A DNA stretch of 64,000 nucleotides, taken from contig CM040743.1 of NCBI GenBank assembly GCA_022829145.1, forward strand, positions 7,574,646 to 7,638,645, read 5' to 3'. Numbering within the stretch: position 1 is the stretch's first letter; every line of letters starts with the position of its first letter. A program made the position numbers and the translations under genes. A model generated the notes under the pieces. That model made no database searches, was not told the DNA's origin, and saw only the letters and a program-made list of their open reading frames with translations. Source of the DNA: Albula goreensis (lineage: Eukaryota > Chordata > Actinopteri > Albuliformes > Albulidae). This document shows positions 38,201-49,799 of the stretch, in pieces.

Positions 38201-41200
38201 CCCTCCCCCTAATTTTTACCCCTAAAAAGAAGACTTAGGGGTTGTCATTTTGAGATGGACCCAGTGCATCAGCTCTGTCATCACTGGTAACCGAGAGCCC
38301 GCTTCTCGTTTAACCCTCATACCCGAGATTGACGAGTATCATTGATTAATTATGCAGCACATTCCCAATGTGCTCTCTGCTTCTCAGAGCAGAGCTTCGT
38401 TCTTTATTTAATCGTCCTGGCTGAGGGCCAGACGGAGAAAACAAATGTCTGGTAGTTTCAATTGCATAACTTTTTTTTGTTATTTTTTGCGTAATTTCCA
38501 CGACTGTTTACTTAATGAAGTACCCCTTTTCCAAGGGACTGAGAAGTTTGCCGAATTAGTCTCCAACATCTCATACGTCTGTTACCTGCTCCACTGAGAA
38601 GCCATCTGTTGTACAAGCACCAGTAACGGTGATGTGTTTACGCATTGATATGTGTATGTGGGTGCTCAGGGTGAGAGGTGTGGAGCCATGAGTTTATGTA
38701 CAGAAAAATACCGGAAAAAATAAGTTGAAAAGGTCGCCATAACTACAGACGTTCTCATTTGGTGCTCCAGTATTGATGTTGGTTGCCTGCCTGAATACAT
38801 TATTGAACCAGAGAAGAGTTACAGAAACTCACAGTTTTACCTCAGCCAGATAGCCTCGGGAAAAGAAAATATATTTTGTGGGTTATATTTGGAGTTTTGC
38901 CCAGGCAGTCACATTTTTGGGTATTATTTCTGTGCTGGCTTGTAAACAGCCTGATTTTCACACTACACTGCGTGCCCTTCTCATCTCCGAAGGTGTACGA
39001 GTTAGAAAATCCACCACGGCACCTTTTATTTATTTATATTTTTTTAACAGGGAATTAAAATGATAAATATAGATGTGTATAATTAGCCTGGAATAGCTAG
39101 CAGCGTTAACAGGATGCTACAATTTAAAATAAGAAGCGGGTGCCTGCCCAGAGGGTCTGAGGGGCCTGGAAAAGGTCAGGTGCTTAATTACTGCTGGAAA
39201 CAGCAGGGCTCATGGGGGAAAGCCATTCACTCGCACACTCAATCCAGCCGTACTCTGCGCCTCTGTGTCAGCCCGAAATATTTTTGAATGAAATGCAGTT
39301 TGATTGTGTGTAAAAAAAGAAACCGCAGAGACGCTTTGGGAGCGGGTGGAATGAGGGGCGGTTGCATTTTGAAAAGCCGCCGTCTTCTGCGACGTCTGAA
39401 GCGTTTAAAATGGGTGCCTCGGCAACGGTGGGGCTTCACTGGAGTGAAACTCTGTGCTCTGCCGTGCGTATGGATGACACGCCATTCTGGTGTCACATGA
39501 TGCTGAGATCAGAGCTCCCTACCTCTGTACATGTATATACCATCAGTTTGAATTATGTTTCACTCAGGGGTCCGTCAGTCTGTTTTCACATATGTCAAGT
39601 TACTGTGACATGATTTGATGATGATGGTGATGATGATTATTCTCATTATTGGGTGGTATTAATGTACTAATTAGGTAATTATGTAATCAGTTCACCTGAA
39701 AGTGAGCAGAGGAGAGGCAGACCGGCTCACAAAGACAGCATGTGATTCAGCCACACACAGGAACGTGAGTGGGAGCACTGGCTGAGTTAAAGGCAGAGAG
39801 ACGTACTGTAACTGAGCAAGATCCTCCCCAGAAGACCGTCTGATCCCCTTCCCTGCAGTTAAAACGCATCGATTCGCTCTCATTCCTGAGCGTCGGTCCA
39901 GGAAGGGCTTTGGCTGGAGGTCAATACAGCACCGGGAGTTTGGATCAATGTCTTTTAATGCTGGCTAATGGGACCCCATAGGCCAGGTTTTAGATATTAG
40001 ATATATTTCGTGTTAGATTGGTTTAGATTTCTGGTGAGATTTATTTATTTTATTTTTTTTTTTACTAGATCACCAAAATACTTATTGGTTTGGTAAACAT
40101 ACTGCTTGTGTCCAGGCCTTCATGTTGTATAGCCAAATGAGGGTCTTGTCCTTAAAGCCCTCTACAATCCAGACTGAACGCTGAGTGTTCCATAGTCGCT
40201 CGGAGTCCTTTGGAACATTACGTAATTGGCCATACTGTCAGTCTAGGGAAATGGTGGGGCTTTAAAGGGCCATTCCCCACCTCAGTGCTCAGCAGCGCCC
40301 CCTCTGGTCAGTTGGGCCACTCTTGAAATGTAATTTGAGCAGAGACAGTAACTATCTAGCAGTGGTGGTAGAATGAGGTGTCATACACACAATGCGGTGG
40401 AGCTTCAATGAGCTGTCTGTCATAGGGAGGGCAGTACAAAGCCGGCAGGGAAGGGAGAGAGTGGGGCTTACCTGAGAGTGGTAAGGGGGTTTGTGAGCTG
40501 TAGAAGGATACCCCTGGGAGTGTATGTGACTTTCATTTTATGTGTATATGTCTGTGTATATGTGTGTGTGTTTGTGAGTCTGAGCTTAAGTGAGTGTGTG
40601 GGTCAGTATGAGTTTATGTGTTTTTGTGTGTGTATGGAAGTGTAAGTGTATGACAATTTACGTATGAGTTTACTTGTATTTGCATGTGTCTGTGTGTGAA
40701 TATAAATACAAGTAAGCGTTTGTGCATGAGTATGCGTGTACTGTAGAGGGGTCGGTTGTAAGCAGGTGTGTTTGCCTCGCTTGGCAGGTACTTCCACACC
40801 CTGTACCTCGGCGTGCGCAGCAGAAGGAGCAGCGAGCAGGAGCGCTGGCGGTTCCACTGGAGGATGGTGTACGAGTACGCTGACGTCAGCATGCTGCACC
40901 TGCTGGCAACCTTTCTGGAGAGCGCCCCCCAGCTGGTCCTCCAGCTCTGCATTATCATCCAGACTCACACGTTGCAAGCACTGCAAGGTGAGAACTCAGA
41001 TACACTCACACACACACTCACACACACGCGCGCACATACATACACACATGAACACACATAGACAAACACATGTACACACACACACACACACGCTACAGGC
41101 ACTGCAAGATGAGCTCAGACACACGCACACACACACCATACATTCACATATTCAATCCCTCTCGCTCTCTCTCTCAGACACACACACACACACACAAAAT

Positions 41201-44200
41201 ATTCAGAGACTGGGGTGTCCTGGTTTTTGAGAACGAGACAAGCACGGGGTGGTGAGATGAGAATTCATATTCCCAAACTGCTTATTGTTCTTGACAGGCT
41301 TATAGTTTTGATTTAGATATCCTCCTTATGAATGGTGAAAACTTAAGGCATGCAAAGCTCCGGGGAAGCTGTATCTAAGCATTGTTTATAAGGCTGTTAA
41401 AATGGGAAGAATGTACTACTGTAAATGAATCTCGAGGCCTGCTCTTGTTTCAGAATTTAGCTGTGTCTTTGAAACTGTCACTTCCTCTCTTTCTCTCTCT
41501 CTCCCCCCCTCTCTCTGTCACACATGCATACATGCACACACATTCTTGTGCTCAGCTCATGTGCATATTGTACATGCATGTTAAACATGTTTAAAATCCT
41601 ACTTTGGCTTCAGGCTGGGTTTGTATTAATGCAATTGCTTTAAATAAATAAATAAATAAATAAACAAATTGACAGACAGCCATACAGATGGATACGTCTT
41701 CACATTCTGCAGTCATACACATCAACGTCTTGCTACCTGCAACAGATAGTTTGAATAATTCATGGGCACACATGATTACCAGGTGAACAAAATCACAGAA
41801 CATAACGTGCTTCACCATAACATAAATATAAATTTCATTTCCCATTGTTTGACCATTTGGGAATTATGTGCTATTGTTAACACTTTACACATCCCAGATC
41901 CCTATACGACACATCGAAGTCTTTACCAAGAGAAGACCACAACAGTGAGGAGTAGGAATTCTGGATTTTACTTTATCAGGGATAATATCTTCTGACAATA
42001 TCTTTTCCTTGTGACCTCATTAGGTCCGTTGAATTTAACTTCATACTGAGACACAAAGCTGTAGTCATGAGGAGTGTGAGCCGCAGTGGTCTAATTTAAT
42101 CTTTAATCTTTGATCTTTTAAATAATTTAGTCCCATTTAATCTTTTTGACTTGCCTGAGTTCATTAAGCACAGTATGTGAGCTTTCTGGAAGCTGAGGCC
42201 AAGGATATATACACCTAATTAATTAACTTTTCATACAAAACCAAGGCGAGGCTGAACATTCAAGTTCGAGTGAAATTTGTGTCCTCAGATTGAAGTATGT
42301 AGAAATCTAAGTGGGGGAGTACATTTTAAATCAACAGGACTTTCCATTTTCAAGAGCCATTAAAGCAAGAGGAAGACAATGATGTATATATTCACAAGGT
42401 CTGTGTTCAGTGATTACACCTGACCACTCACACCTGCGAGTGTAGCACAATAGCACGGTGGTACAATAGCACTGTAATAGTACAGTCTCCCAGCTGAAGA
42501 GAAGGCATGGAATCTCTTAACTCAGTTTCCTTAGTATTGGAACACATACACATTGAGATTGATTCTTGTGAGGTCATTTCCTGAGTGATAATGATTGGTC
42601 ATTTCTTTTATGTTCATTACAGCTCATTGTCCTGGGAAACAGACAGAAGAAACTTTGTTACACCTAATTAGATTTTGCATATTATCAATCCCTTACAAGC
42701 TTGTACGTTTCACCACAGAATGGAAATCCGCGCATCTACAAATTTCTGAAGAACCACGTGTTATTTTTAAAATGAGAAACTGAGGAATGTAATTTATTTT
42801 CTGGTATTCTGGAAATAAAGACAATGTGGTTTGAAAAGACCAGGGTGTAATTTGGAAAGCTTTAGGCTCGTCCAAGAGATTGATAGAATGCATTTTCAGT
42901 GTCATCATGGAATTGCATGCTTACTTATCATTATACAATCAGCAGCCCCATTCACACCACATAGAACATCAAATCTTGAAGCTTATAAGATACTGATTTT
43001 AATTTCAAAAATCTAAGATTTATGTTGTTGAAACACCTGTTTTCACTGCTTCTACTGCACTTCATTCATACTGCGATTTCCTAACAGCAATTACACCCCA
43101 CAGTTCTGCTCTCCAGCTTCACTTGACTTTATGACATCACAATAGTTTACCTCCTAACCCTTTAATAAAGAGATCTACAGCAAGTGACAGAGGACAAAAA
43201 AAGCAGACGGGATGTTCTGTCACCTTCAATGAGTGCGAAGCACGAGCAAAGCTCCTCGACAGTCTCGGTCCGCAGCGAAAACGGCGAGGGCTCCTCTTTT
43301 TTTCCCTAAACCAGAAGTGGTTTGAAGTGAAAGTAATTAAAGAGCAGGCCGCCTGGCTGTGTTCTGCAGTCTGATAAAGGTGTAATGGAGTGTAATGGGG
43401 CGTAATGCCCCCAGTGGTAAAGGCTGGGAATCCAGGGGTCTGATCTGACAAGAGCTGCTTTTAGCTCACAGGAGAAATATTGACTTCCACAGCCCTGTGC
43501 CCAACAGCTTTGTGTTTCAACACATTTTGGAGGGTATTACACAAAAAGCCTCTCACAGAGGAAGTAATTACTGCTCCAGATTGTTCTGAACAAGTTCTGA
43601 ACAAGGCCACTGAGTTTTTATTACACCCCCAATTAATGGCCAGGGACCCGCCGCCATCTCTCATGAATTTTTCTTTCAGGAGTCATGGAAAAAAAGGGCA
43701 TTAAATGCTTGTGTACAGATGTAATGCGCCAGTGGGGTTGTGGGTCATGTCACGTGCAATACGCTTTCAGTGCTGAAGTCAGGCGGAAACCTCATTTTCA
43801 TGTGGTTACAAATCTCCATTCTCTTCAATCATTATGAAGCACAGTTATTAATTAGTAGCTTTCTCTGGTCATTATGGAGGGGGGAAAACACAAAATGAGC
43901 ACAGAATTGCAATGAGGGACTAGAAGAGGCCATTCAGAGCTATATTTGTTGTAGATGGAGACTGACCTGGGGATGACATGGTAACCATGGCGCCAGGCTC
44001 CTCAGAGGAAGTGGGGGAGATGGGTATTTGCAGTCCGGCTCCTGTTCCGGAGGCTCCTCTGTTCTGTCTGTGTGACTCTGACTCGGACGCTTATTGTATT
44101 TCTATCAAAGAGCAGGCCGGAAAGTCTTCTCGGACATGATATTTCTTTCAGTGCCCGGGGAACTCCTTAAGGATTTATGGTTTTATCACAGAGCAATGTG

Positions 44201-46196
44201 GTAGGGGAAAAAAAAAAAGACAGTGGCTTTGTATGAAAGAATTGCGAGGCAAGTAACTGCTGAATCAGGAAGTGTAACCCATTGTTCCGTTCAGTCGGAG
44301 AAAGCTCTCAGCCCCTCTGTCTGCTATTAATGTGTCCATGTTAGATAAAAATGCAATAACACAGGTTGTGTATTACAGTACTGCGACTCACATTGCGATT
44401 GTGAAAGCCTTCTGCATACAAACATCTGCTCCGGGTCATCATGGGAGTAGACTGGTTCATGTGGAGAACTGGACCTATCAGCAAAATCAGGGCTGCATTC
44501 AAGACGAAAGAAACATAGAAATATGTTGAAACGGTTCAGTAAACGACGCCCTACTGGGCGTCGGCAGCTATTATGGATGCTGATTGGGAAATTTCATATG
44601 GTGCGACACTGCTTCTTAAAGATGCCACTCACTGCTTGTGCTTTCGTCTGTGGTTACATGGCGGCAGTCCTGACACGCCCACCACACGAGAGCAAGCACA
44701 CCGCAGCGGCAGATTTCTGCAGACCGCTGCAAACTGTTATGAATGAAGGATCCGTGGTGTTTCAATGTTCAGACATTCTGCAGCCTGAAAGCACTCCTGG
44801 AATACAGATGTACCTTAGCACCACAGAACCATAACACATACTAGAGCTGTGTCTTAACAGGATGAGATGTGTGGGCTAAACTTGGCCTTCAATGTAACAC
44901 TTATAGGGCTAAACTCAATCAAATACACTTTATTAATTCAAACACACTTAGTCTATTTAAGTGCTTTTCATTCAAAACCGACTCTACATTATAACGTAAT
45001 TTTCCTTGAGTGTGTAACATTTTATTTGGGACTTGCAAGCATGTCCTCTCCACTGTAAAATGTGAAAAGTAAAAGAAGGGCAAATGCTTTAAAATGAATA
45101 GTCAGTTTTTATTGAATGCACTGAAAGAGACCAGATGCACTGAGCTGAGTATGTCACTCTGTGTAAGTAAGCTAAAAGTTCACAGGTGTTTACTTTACTT
45201 TCTGTTTTCTGACTATGGAGGAGCTGACAGGTGTTTATTTTTTTTCTTCTGGCAGGTATGACGGCGGCAGCGTCGCTGGTTTCTCTTGCATGGGCCCTGG
45301 CCTCGTACCAGAAGGCCCTGCGGGACAGCCGCGACGACAAGAAGCCCCTGAGCCACCTGGCGGTGGTGCTGCAGTTCTGCTGGCACTTCTTCACCATCGC
45401 GGCCCGCGTCATCACCTTCGCCCTCTTCGCCTCCGTGTTCCAGCTCTACTTCGGCATCTTCATCGTCCTGCACTGGTGCGTCATGACCTTCTGGATCGTC
45501 CACTGCGAGACGGAGTTCTGCGTCACCAAGTGGGAGGAGATCGTCTTCGACATGGTGGTGGGCATCGTCTACATCTTCAGCTGGTTCAACGTCAAGGAGG
45601 GCCGGACCCGCTGCAGGCTCCTGGTGTACTACTCCATCGTGCTGCTGGAGAACGCGGCTCTGAGCGCGCTCTGGTACCTGTACCGCTCACCAGTGGCCAC
45701 TGAGGCCTTCGCCGTCCCCGCCCTCTGCGTGATCTTCAGCAGCTTCCTGACCGGCGTGCTCTTCATGCTCATGTACTACGCTTTCTTCCACCCCAACGGT
45801 CCCCGCTTCGGACGCTCACCCAGCTGCATCCTGGACGACCCCACCGCCGCCTTCGCCCTGCCACCGGAGGGCGCCACCAACTCCCTACGCTCCAACAGGG
45901 GTGGGGCTGGGAGCGACAGGGACCCCAAATACACAGAGCGGGACGGCTGCCCGCCCGTGTTCCAGGTCAGGCCCACCGCCCCCTCCACTCCCTCCTCACG
46001 CACCCCGAGGATAGAGGAGACGGTCATTAAGATCGACCTGTGCCGGAACAGGTACCCAGCCTGGGAAAGGCATGTGCTGGACAGAAGCATCCGGAAGGCC
46101 ATACTGGCCGTAGACTCTGCCGCCACTCCCCCTCGGCTGCAGTACAAGGACGACGCGTTGATGCAGGAGCGCCTAGAATACGAGACCACGCTGTAG
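17413..46196 (+). CDS. xkr4: XK-related protein 4, phospholipid scramblase (whole CDS span, 3 exons)
   Basis: Exons 17413-18095, 40788-40987 and 45256-46196 join in phase to 607 residues; human XKR4 is 650. XKR4 is a multi-pass plasma-membrane protein that exposes phosphatidylserine by scrambling lipids when activated, in apoptosis by caspase cleavage of its C-terminal tail. The start MAAKSDG, the core [20 protein letters not shown], the membrane core ([38 protein letters not shown]) and the tail ending in LEYETTL are nearly identical to the human protein. Most of the length difference is in the Gly/Cys-rich stretch after residue 35, which is much shorter here, and in a Thr/Asn/Ser-rich loop near residues 178-200. 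Intron phases (2, then 1) fit all three exons. It is one of the surest calls in the window. Confidence 0.95.
18096..25490 (+). other. xkr4 intron 1, first part
   Basis: Part of a 22.7 kb intron. No exon is supported. A degenerate minisatellite lies at 24090-24235, and a (GTAAT)n-type short run at about 20189-20207. The remainder is unique-looking AT-rich sequence. Confidence 0.6.
24085..24235 (+). repeat. Degenerate ~35-45 bp minisatellite
   Basis: Repeated variants of GTAGAACATTCTACAGAGG followed by GCGAGAGT (near 24095, 24120, 24160 and 24187). Related pieces occur at 23565-23650 (CCACAGAGGACACGAATG; AACATTCTGCAGAGAG). Copies are irregular in length, so this is an old, decayed array. Confidence 0.5.
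25506..25700 (-). repeat. tRNA-derived SINE, minus strand
   Basis: On the minus strand a box A-like TAGCACAGCAGCC (about 25667-25679) is followed some 45-55 bases on by a box B-like GGTTTGAGACC, then a body containing 'TTTCATTTAGCAGAGAGG' and a terminal (AAT)n run (25506-25525 on plus). Box A, box B and a short-repeat tail in this order are the layout of a tRNA-derived SINE. Confidence 0.5.
26719..26858 (+). repeat. (CA)n microsatellites
   Basis: Two CA tracts, about 26719-26749 and 26827-26857, separated by CA-rich sequence. They generate spurious Thr-His open frames. Confidence 0.9.
27600..27760. promoter_or_regulatory. Candidate conserved non-coding element in xkr4 intron 1
   Basis: Dense homeodomain-type cores (CCTAATTACC, TTTGATTAATG, TTGTAATTATTTATG) in non-repetitive DNA. 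Large introns of neural genes in this syntenic block are typical hosts of developmental enhancers. This is a composition-based guess; no alignment was possible. Confidence 0.25.
28179..28345 (+). repeat. (TG)n-rich tract
   Basis: Interrupted TG repeats (GTGTGTGTGTGCATGTGTGA, then GTGTGTATGTGTATGTGTGT and further TG runs to about 28293, with looser TG near 28330). Confidence 0.85.
32034..32361 (+). mobile_element. 328 bp MITE-like element with TA ends
   Basis: The left end is TA|CAGAGTGGCTCCGTTATAAC. The right end, reverse-complemented, is TA|CAGTGAAACCCTGATTTTAC. Both continue into CATGAT. The inverted repeats are imperfect but start at the same 'CAG' beside TA, resembling the element at 12336-12763. 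An A-run of about 34 bp (32264-32297) lies inside. No transposase. Confidence 0.4.
37225..37305 (+). repeat. (TG)n-rich tract
   Basis: Interrupted TG repeat with GTGTGTGTGTGCACGTGTGT-like runs. Non-coding. Confidence 0.8.
38290..38480. promoter_or_regulatory. Candidate conserved non-coding element
   Basis: Non-repetitive sequence with TTGATTAATTATGCA and TTATTTAATCG, a composition seen in developmental enhancers. Low confidence; stated so that the gene-free stretch can be tested by cross-species alignment. Confidence 0.2.
40505..40740 (+). repeat. TG-rich tract just upstream of xkr4 exon 2
   Basis: Degenerate TG repeats (TGTGTATATGTGTGTGTGTT and others) end about 47 bp before exon 2. They are broadly complementary to the CA-rich tract that follows the exon. 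Confidence 0.85.
40788..40987 (+). CDS. xkr4: xkr4 exon 2
   Basis: 200 bp, acceptor TTGGCAG (AG at 40786-40787), donor CAAG|GTGAGA (GT at 40988-40989). It encodes residues 229-294 ([12 protein letters not shown], then [20 protein letters not shown] and [14 protein letters not shown]). The [22 protein letters not shown] core, given here with separators, matches human XKR4. Skipping the exon would shift the frame. Confidence 0.95.
40992..41195 (+). repeat. CA-rich tract just downstream of xkr4 exon 2
   Basis: CA repeats with CG and CT interruptions between the exon 2 donor and about 41195, complementary to the TG tract 5' of the exon. Confidence 0.85.
41087..41131 (+). repeat. Duplicated xkr4 exon 2 end with inactive donor
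   Basis: CACACGCTACAGGCACTGCAAG at 41087-41108 (given here as CACACGCTACAG and GCACTGCAAG) repeats the exon 2 end at 40966-40987, offset by exactly 121 bp. The following bases are ATGAG-CTCAGACACAC instead of GTGAGAACTCAGATACAC, so the donor GT is AT in the copy. Confidence 0.7.
43455..43720. promoter_or_regulatory. Candidate conserved non-coding element in xkr4 intron 2
   Basis: A repeat-free segment with GAAGTAATTACTGCTCC and CCCCCAATTAATGGCC cores and no coding signal. Enhancer-like composition only. Confidence 0.25.
45256..46196 (+). CDS. xkr4: xkr4 exon 3 (terminal)
   Basis: Acceptor AG at 45254-45255, TAG stop at 46194-46196. It encodes residues 296-607: the remaining membrane segments ([80 protein letters not shown]) and a cytoplasmic tail with [40 protein letters not shown] and the terminal LEYETTL. 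It is GC-rich, unlike its flanks. Highly similar to human XKR4 throughout. Confidence 0.95.
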
Positions 46197-46284
46197 GCCC
46201 CAAGCAGCCCCCGTCGCCACGGAAACACAGCAGTCTTGAGAATGGCAGCCGGCCTTCTGGTTTATTCCGCCGCGGGACTCTGGC

Positions 46285-46290
46285 AATAAA
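46285..46290 (+). terminator. Proximal polyadenylation signal AATAAA for xkr4
   Basis: A canonical hexamer 89 bases after the stop codon, the first in the 3' flank. Use is not proven. Confidence 0.45.
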
Positions 46291-48235
46291 ACACGAGCTC
46301 TCCTTCTGTACATAGCGTCCAACCCTGATGTTGATTGTCACGGGCTTAAAAAAAAAAAACGTAGGCAAGATTTATCAGTTTTATTGATTGACCGGTGTTT
46401 TTTTAAGCCGTTTTATTTGTTGGATTTTTTTGTTTTTGTTTTTTTTTTTCTTTTTTTTTACTGATGTCTGTCAGGGAACACGTTAGTTAGTGAACAGGCA
46501 TTGTGCTCTTAACACAGCCATCCACATAAGCTCTCGGAACTGGGTTCGAGCACCCATCCCACACTACAGAGGCCTGGAGGACCGCCTCATTCACTAAAAC
46601 TCAGTTTACAGTGATATGATCTCTGCCATAACTCATAAAATGACAATTCACATACACACACACAATCCCATCTACAGTAATAGTTGGGTACAGGAGTACT
46701 ATACCACATAAATGTTGTTCAGTGAAAAAGGAACCATTAGATGAAGGTCGCACTTTATGATGTCATAAAAGCGATGGAATTCTGTCATCCTTGTGTGACT
46801 TTTCCCCATCAGAGAAGCTCTTCTTGTGCCAAAAGGTCAATGTTTCGGGGTGGAGTTTGAATGTGGGTCGCTGCTAAGCACAGGACAAATAAAGCGATTG
46901 GTATTTACTTGAATTAAAATATATATATACATATGTATACACAGATGAGGACAGCTGGTTACTGTACTTGAGAAGGTGCCATAAGAGTGTTCGTACTGGT
47001 TTGGGGTTGAAGGGCCAGACTGACCTCATTGTAATATTTCCACTGAACAAGCCATTCCGACCCAGTCAAATCTGCTGGCACCTTTGGCAACCCATGCTTT
47101 AGACTCTCCATGGAGCTGCAGTCTGAAGCAAGACCTGCTGGGATCTGATTACATGGGAAACAGGAAGAGGAGGAGTTCCAGACATCACAACTTTCAAGCC
47201 AATCAGAGCACAGGGGCACAGGAAGGGGAGGACACAGCTAAGCCATAGATCATAGTGCATCTTTGGCCATATCTACACACTCAGACCATGAAGGTGCATT
47301 GGTGGAAGACGCAGCATTCCCTCTCATGTGCTTTGTGACATCATAAGCATCTGAGCAAACCTGGAAATGATACACAGGTATTTTAATTGCTGCACCCCCA
47401 GGGTTTTGTGATTTATTCTCAGCTGTCAATCAGAAAAGGGGTAAAGAAAAAAAAACAGCTGGTAACAAGCGATGATACAATGCATTCAAAGCCCCCTGTG
47501 TGTTCCTAGCTGCCAAAATTACACAAGAACAGGTTTAGGACATGAATCATTAATGCCACTACGGGAGGGAACAGCTACCTATCTAATGAGAGAGCAGGGT
47601 CAGGCTGGCCTAGCTGGCAAGGGGGAGCATACCTGTGAAAAGAATGCTGAATGTTGGAGCTGGCAGAGGAGCTCTCATGTTTAAGGAAGGAGAAGCCTCT
47701 GTGTTTTGTTTTACAGAGTGGGTTAGCCTCACATGACTGGTTCATAACCTTACTGTACTATGAGCTTATTCTGACCAATCATGACCTAATGTGGGCGGGG
47801 CTCCAACTGGAGACAGCCAATTAAGTCAAGACCTACGCTGTATGTCCTACAGTATAATGTGATGCCGGGTAAGATTTAGTAGAACCGATCATTTTATGGG
47901 AAACTAATCTTTAAAAAGCTATATGTAACTGTACAAAAAATCACCTCATCCAACAGCTCCAGACAGAGAGGGCATCTGGGTTTGACACCATGAAGGTTGT
48001 GGTGGATGCTGGAGTCGGTTAAAGGTTAAAGGTTAAAGGATCACAGTGTTTCCCTGGAGATTTGAGCTGCTCCGTCATGTCCAGAGCAGAGATAGAAAGA
48101 GAGACGGACATCGTGCTCTGCTACGTGGCAGTAAGGGACAGTGACCTCCACCTGTGGACTCGCCCTATCTGTTAGCCACCCTCTTCCTGCTCTGGTGTGA
48201 CTAAAGCATAAAAACAGAAAAAAATCTCCAATCAT

Positions 48236-48537
48236 TGGTCCTCACGCCAGACCCTGGAGGGCTGCAGTACTTGCTGGTTTTGTTTTCAACTGATATTTCA
48301 CAGAATGGCCTTGTGAGGAATCCGGCCCCCTCCCCAGCCTGTTCACGACATTGATCAAAATTTTTGGTGTCCCTGGCCAGACTGCAACATTTCAGTACAT
48401 TAGAAGCATCATGGGTTCCCCACCAAAAAAACCGGCGAGGTGACTTGACCGTAACTCTTGTAATTGGTCATTAAGCCCTGAGTAACATCATTAACCAGCA
48501 TAGCTCTCAGCCCTCCAAGACCAGGGGTAAGGATCAC
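48236..48537 (+). mobile_element. ~300 bp MITE with ~30 bp terminal inverted repeats
   Basis: The left end TTGGTCCTCACGCCAGACC continues CTGGAGGGCTG. The right end, reverse-complemented, is GTGATCCTTACCCCTGGTC and continues TTGGAGGGCTG. 'Ctggagggc(t/c)gcag...tgctggttttcattccaac' is a recurring fish repeat, and a further decayed copy lies near 53515-53600. No coding capacity. Superfamily (hAT-like or other) not determined. Confidence 0.6.
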
Positions 48538-49799
48538 TGTCTGTACGAATCTGCTGCCACTCACGCTTAATTTGCCTTGATTCTCTTCTGTCTCACTGTG
48601 GCTCGTCTTTGTCTAGAATATCACGCATCTTGTCTTGCGTAGCTGTGTTTGTGCGTTTTGTGTAACGTTCTGTTTTTTTTTTTATTTCTTGCCATCAAAT
48701 GACAAGACAAGAAGCTCCTGCTATTGAGCAGATTTCCCGAGAAGTCATTTTGTTCTTTTACCAAGGAGACATATCTGAAATGTCACGCGCTAACAGCAAA
48801 TGACAAAATGGAAGTCAATAGCCTTATTTCTTCCAGCTGATATTTCACAGTTTAAAAGAAGGGAATGCATTTAGTGAATTGTGGACAAGGGTGAAATTCT
48901 CATTTTTCATATTGTCTAAATTGAAGCACAAAATAGAAACCTAAAGAAAATCTCTTTTTTAAGCTTACTGAAAAGCACACATCTTGATTTCTTGACTAAA
49001 GAGCAAGGCCGCTAACATACAATCAGCTTATCTGCAAAGCCCAAACTTTCTAGGAAAAAAATAGCTTCGTTCCACTACTGCCAATAAGATGTTTTTCTTC
49101 AAAATCATATTGATTATTGATTGCTCTATAATTTGGTCTGAATATTACGCATCATACATACGAATATTGCCGTGCACATGATCATGAGATTTAGCATTAC
49201 CCCGTTGCTTTAACCTTTGAACAAAAACCTTTGCTGAAGGTGAAGGAATTTACTACAAACACTCATCTAATTAGGCCACGTCCAGTTTTACATTCAAATC
49301 ACTGCAGTCGTGTAGTTAACTTCTGTTTGAAGTGCTAAGAGGCTGTTTGATTACATATGCCCTTGTGTTTGGTGCAGGAAGAAGCTGTTCGGTTGGTTGC
49401 ATTTATAAAAATTGTCCGGGATTGGTCATTCCTTGTGTTTAGTGCAAAAAGATTCTTTCTGATTGGATGCATACCTTACACTGGTGCAAAATGAGGTCAC
49501 GTGTGAGTGCCCACGCCACAGCTACTTGCTGCTCTTGTCAGGTCTAGACACAGGCCCAGTGTATCTCTTTGACGGCTGCCTGCATTAACATAACAAAGTG
49601 GGGCCAATCAGTTAGGAAGTAAAGCTGATCAATATTAAGCCATCACAGTTTTTTTTTTTTTTTTTACTACTGTGCTGGGGAAGGCCCTCCTGTTAAATCA
49701 CTCCCTGAAAGATATCAATTCAGAATTCATCAGGAGCATATTACCTGCTGTGAATATGACCCTCTGTGTGTCTTGAGAAAGCTGCCACCACTGCTGGGC

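Larger units (their letters stand above)
25700..40787 (+). other. xkr4 intron 1, remainder
   Basis: No exon is supported across these 15 kb. It contains CA/TG microsatellites, a probable MITE at 32034-32361, a repeat shared between about 31680-31740 and 40340-40430, and gene-free stretches rich in homeodomain-type TAATTA sites. The long open frames near 26.3-26.9 kb and 28.1-28.4 kb are products of the CA/TG tracts. Confidence 0.55.
40988..45255 (+). other. xkr4 intron 2
   Basis: A 4.3 kb intron. The first 200 bp is CA-rich and includes a duplicated exon 2 end at about 41087-41131. (AAAT)n lies near 41643-41664. A gene-free stretch near 43455-43720 has TAATTA cores. The acceptor TTTTTTTTCTTCTGGCAG ends at 45255. 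Confidence 0.75.

Noticed and set aside
45215..45703. 162-residue frame overlapping xkr4 exon 3
   Set aside because: A shadow in another frame of a GC-rich real exon; the true frame matches human XKR4.
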